Shown in pieces: positions 6,819 through 8,236 of a DNA stretch of 8,236 bases (position 1 is the first letter of the stretch; each line of letters opens with the position of its first letter). A program made the position numbers and the translations under genes. The DNA comes from Clostridiales bacterium (lineage in GTDB: Bacteria; Bacillota; Clostridia; Christensenellales; CAG-138), in assembly GCA_003486785.1 (NCBI GenBank), contig DNFZ01000229.1, forward strand, positions 1 to 8,236. The letters are read 5' to 3'. The notes below the pieces were generated by a model. The model saw only the letters and a list, made by a program, of their open reading frames with translations. It was not told where the DNA came from and did not search any database.

Positions 6819-6856
6819 AAGAGCAGGCATGATCGCATTGATCACGCCTGCTCTTT
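6819..6856 (+). terminator. Hairpin terminator of the pst-pho operon, possibly bidirectional
   Basis: AAGAGCAGGC (6819-6828) pairs with GCCTGCTCTT (6846-6855). After one A-C mismatch, TGATC (6830-6834) pairs with GATCA (6840-6844) around the 5-base loop GCATT. The stem ends in a short T-rich tail (CTCTTTGATTT). It starts 15 bases after the phoR stop and lies 27 bases beyond the end of the convergent acetyltransferase gene. It could therefore stop both, although the tail in the leftward direction (CTTGTGTTATC) is weak. Confidence 0.75.
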
Positions 6857-6882
6857 GATTTCACCCAACCCTGAATATGCCG

Positions 6883-7587
6883 CTAACTCCCGGGTTTCTC
6901 ATTCGTATCCGGCACAATTTTCTTCGGCGCGTTCTCGCGTTTTCTTGCTGCGCGATCCTGCGCGTCCAGCCCGGACCCGAGCGCAATCCCCGCGCCGAGG
7001 CCAATTGCCAGTCCGGTCGCCATATTGTCAAACAATGTCTGCCCGAATGAAATGCCGATTGCGAGACCAATACTCATATAGACGGCCAACCATGCGCTCG
7101 CCGGACGCTCCAGCTCCCATCCGTTTAGGCCATCAACGGGGCTTTCTACGCGATAGAACTTGAGTTTGTCCAGCACATGATTGGAGGCGCCGTTCGCCTC
7201 ATCCACCAGCGCGCTGATGAAATACACGCCCTCACATCCGAACGCCCAATCGCAAAGCGCGCGAACTGCCTCCGCACAATAGCCGTTGCCGCGGTGTTGG
7301 GAAAAGATGTCGTATCCCAGCTCAACCGTTGCTTGCTGCTGCACGCCGTGAAAGCCCAGAAGACCGACGGCTTCCCCGTCCTGCCTGCGGCTTATGCGCC
7401 ATCCCGTATGCCAGAGCGCCTGTGCGGGAAACGCCGCCACGTTTCGGCGCATCTCCGCGATCGCGCCGCGCAGCAGCTCGTTTTGCTCCTGCGCCTCCAA
7501 AACGGCGAGCTCGCTTGCCGTAAGCGGCGTAAGGAGCAGCCGCTTTGTTTTAATCGGGTTTTGGTCGCTGATTCGGAAGTGTCTCAT
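6883..7587 (-). CDS. GNAT-family (RimJ/RimL-like) N-acetyltransferase with C-terminal glycine-zipper membrane tail
   Basis: The 234-residue protein has two parts. Residues 12-160 look like a RimJ/RimL-type acetyltransferase: TKRLLLTPLT (14-23) at the first strand, VGLLGFHG (74-81), VELGYDI (88-94), the acetyl-CoA loop QHRGNGYCAEAV (97-108) and NGASNHVLDKLKF (132-144), a form of the usual N..S..V..KLGF. The acceptor substrate cannot be told. Residues 163-208 are a hydrophobic module with two glycine-zipper helices (Gly174/178/182 and Gly192/196/200/204) joined by LFDNMAT, followed by a charged tail ending NEKPGS. Such GLAIG-rich two-helix segments also occur as small separate membrane proteins in Firmicutes (recalled, not searched). 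The ATG at 7587 is the first start after an in-frame TAG; the ribosome binding site (ACAGGAAT) is weak. No convincing promoter of its own is visible. Confidence 0.8.
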   Translation of the reverse strand: MRHFRISDQNPIKTKRLLLTPLTASELAVLEAQEQNELLRGAIAEMRRNVAAFPAQALWHTGWRISRRQDGEAVGLLGFHGVQQQATVELGYDIFSQHRGNGYCAEAVRALCDWAFGCEGVYFISALVDEANGASNHVLDKLKFYRVESPVDGLNGWELERPASAWLAVYMSIGLAIGISFGQTLFDNMATGLAIGLGAGIALGSGLDAQDRAARKRENAPKKIVPDTNEKPGS

Positions 7588-7645
7588 ATTCCTGTATCGC
7601 TTTCGTTCTTTCTATTCTCTCCGCCATGCAAATTGCTATGAGAAA

Positions 7646-7670
7646 TCACCCGCAGACGGACGGCGGGTGA
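7646..7670 (-). terminator. Hairpin terminator after the sigma factor gene
   Basis: Read on the - strand, TCACCCGC (7670-7663) and GCGGGTGA (7653-7646) form a perfect 8-bp GC-rich stem around a 9-base loop, followed at once by TTTCTCAT. It lies 11 bases after the sigma factor stop codon. The T-run is short, so some read-through into the acetyltransferase gene is possible. Confidence 0.7.
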
Positions 7671-7681
7671 ATATGCGCGGT

Positions 7682-8236
7682 TTACTCGAGAAAATCCTTA
7701 AGTCTCTTGCTGCGGCTGGGATGGCGAAGCTTGCGCAGAGCCTTTGCTTCAATCTGGCGGATGCGCTCTCTGGTGACATTGAACTCTTTGCCGACCTCTT
7801 CCAGCGTGCGCGCTTTGCCGTCATCCAAACCGTAGCGCAGTCTCAGCACCTTCGCCTCGCGCGGGGTGAGCGAGTTGAGAACGTCCATGAGCTGCTCCTT
7901 GAGCAGCGTCACGGCAACTGCTTCTGCCGGGGCGGGCGCATCCTCGTCCGGGATAAAGTCGCCAAGGTGGGAGTCGTCCTCCTCGCCGATGGGTGTTTCC
8001 AGCGACACCGGCTCCTGCGCAATCTTGATGATCTCGCGCACCTTCTCCTCGGTAATCCCCATCTCTTTGGCAATTTCGTCCGGTCTTGGGTCTCGCCCGT
8101 ATTCCTGCACGAGCTGCCGGTTGACGCGAATGAGCTTGTTGATCGTCTCCACCATGTGCACAGGGATGCGGATTGTGCGCGCCTGATCCGCGATTGCGCG
8201 GGTGATCGCCTGGCGAATCCACCAGGTGGCGTAGGT
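7682..8236 (-). CDS. rpoD: Primary sigma factor RpoD/SigA, C-terminal part (5' end beyond window)
   Basis: The reading frame is open from the right edge to a TAA at 7684-7682, giving the last 184 residues of the housekeeping sigma factor that directs RNA polymerase to promoters. Visible parts in order, numbered from the edge, begin with region 2.3/2.4, TYATWWIRQAITRAIADQ (1-18), with Gln9 and Thr12 at the positions that read the -10 element. IRIPVHMVETINKL (22-35) and region 3 follow. The acidic region 3.2 finger is at about 80-105 (GEEDDSHLGDFIPDED). Region 4 ends in the -35-binding helix-turn-helix RTLEEVGKEFNV plus TRERIRQIEAKALRKLRH (143-172), with Arg156, Glu157 and Arg160 matching the DNA-contacting residues of sigma-70. 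These features exclude an alternative sigma factor. A GTG at 8161 is internal, not the start. Confidence 0.97.
   Translation of the reverse strand, partial: TYATWWIRQAITRAIADQARTIRIPVHMVETINKLIRVNRQLVQEYGRDPRPDEIAKEMGITEEKVREIIKIAQEPVSLETPIGEEDDSHLGDFIPDEDAPAPAEAVAVTLLKEQLMDVLNSLTPREAKVLRLRYGLDDGKARTLEEVGKEFNVTRERIRQIEAKALRKLRHPSRSKRLKDFLE

Noticed and set aside
7177..7641. Open frame on the + strand opposite the acetyltransferase
   Set aside because: The - strand frame shows clear GNAT motifs and a sensible start, whereas this one has no motif and runs through the rpoD-proximal intergenic region.
8161..8161. GTG at 8161 as the start of a short sigma-like protein
   Set aside because: The frame stays open upstream to the window edge and encodes region 2.4 of SigA directly before it (TYATWW to IRIP), so the codon is an internal valine.
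1..8236. Mobile elements, CRISPR arrays, tRNA or rRNA genes
   Set aside because: No transposase or integrase motifs, no regularly spaced repeat arrays beyond the short PstS linker repeat and the promoter repeats, and no tRNA-like cloverleaf or rRNA sequence was recognised by eye.

Overview
The window carries a complete phosphate-starvation locus on the + strand, followed by two convergent genes on the - strand. Gene order, fairly high GC, AAGGAG-type ribosome binding sites, a lipoprotein-type PstS, a PhoR-like kinase with an extracytoplasmic sensor, and a SigA-type sigma factor ending in RSKRLKDFLE all suggest a chromosomal segment of a Clostridia-class Firmicute. This placement is inferred from protein character, not from a 16S sequence.

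Layout. Bases 1-234 are non-coding. They hold a likely leftward promoter (for a gene outside the window), a small perfect palindrome, and a set of direct repeats upstream of pstS that resembles a Pho box. Then come pstS (235-1185), pstC (1211-2092), pstA (2089-2922), pstB (2994-3746), phoU (3746-4399), a PhoB/PhoP-type response regulator (4396-5064) and a PhoR-type histidine kinase (5137-6804). All lie in one direction with short gaps or 1-4 base overlaps, and a hairpin terminator follows at 6819-6856. On the - strand are a GNAT-like acetyltransferase with an unusual glycine-zipper membrane tail (7587-6883), a terminator (7670-7646), and the 3' part of the primary sigma factor gene, which runs off the right edge.

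How the genes work together. PstS captures phosphate outside the membrane, PstC and PstA form the channel, and PstB hydrolyses ATP. PhoU links transport state to the kinase, and the regulator/kinase pair probably controls the whole operon through the repeats at 124-161. Because the two-component pair is co-transcribed with the transporter, positive autoregulation under phosphate limitation is expected.

The most unusual feature is PstS itself. Its two halves are in swapped order: the segment with REDGSGTR, normally in the second half, comes first, and the segment that normally begins the mature protein (GSSSVTP to GELTNW) comes last. All recognisable phosphate-contact motifs are kept, so this looks like a circularly permuted binding protein rather than a broken one. 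The second notable item is the acetyltransferase fused to a two-helix GxxxG membrane module.
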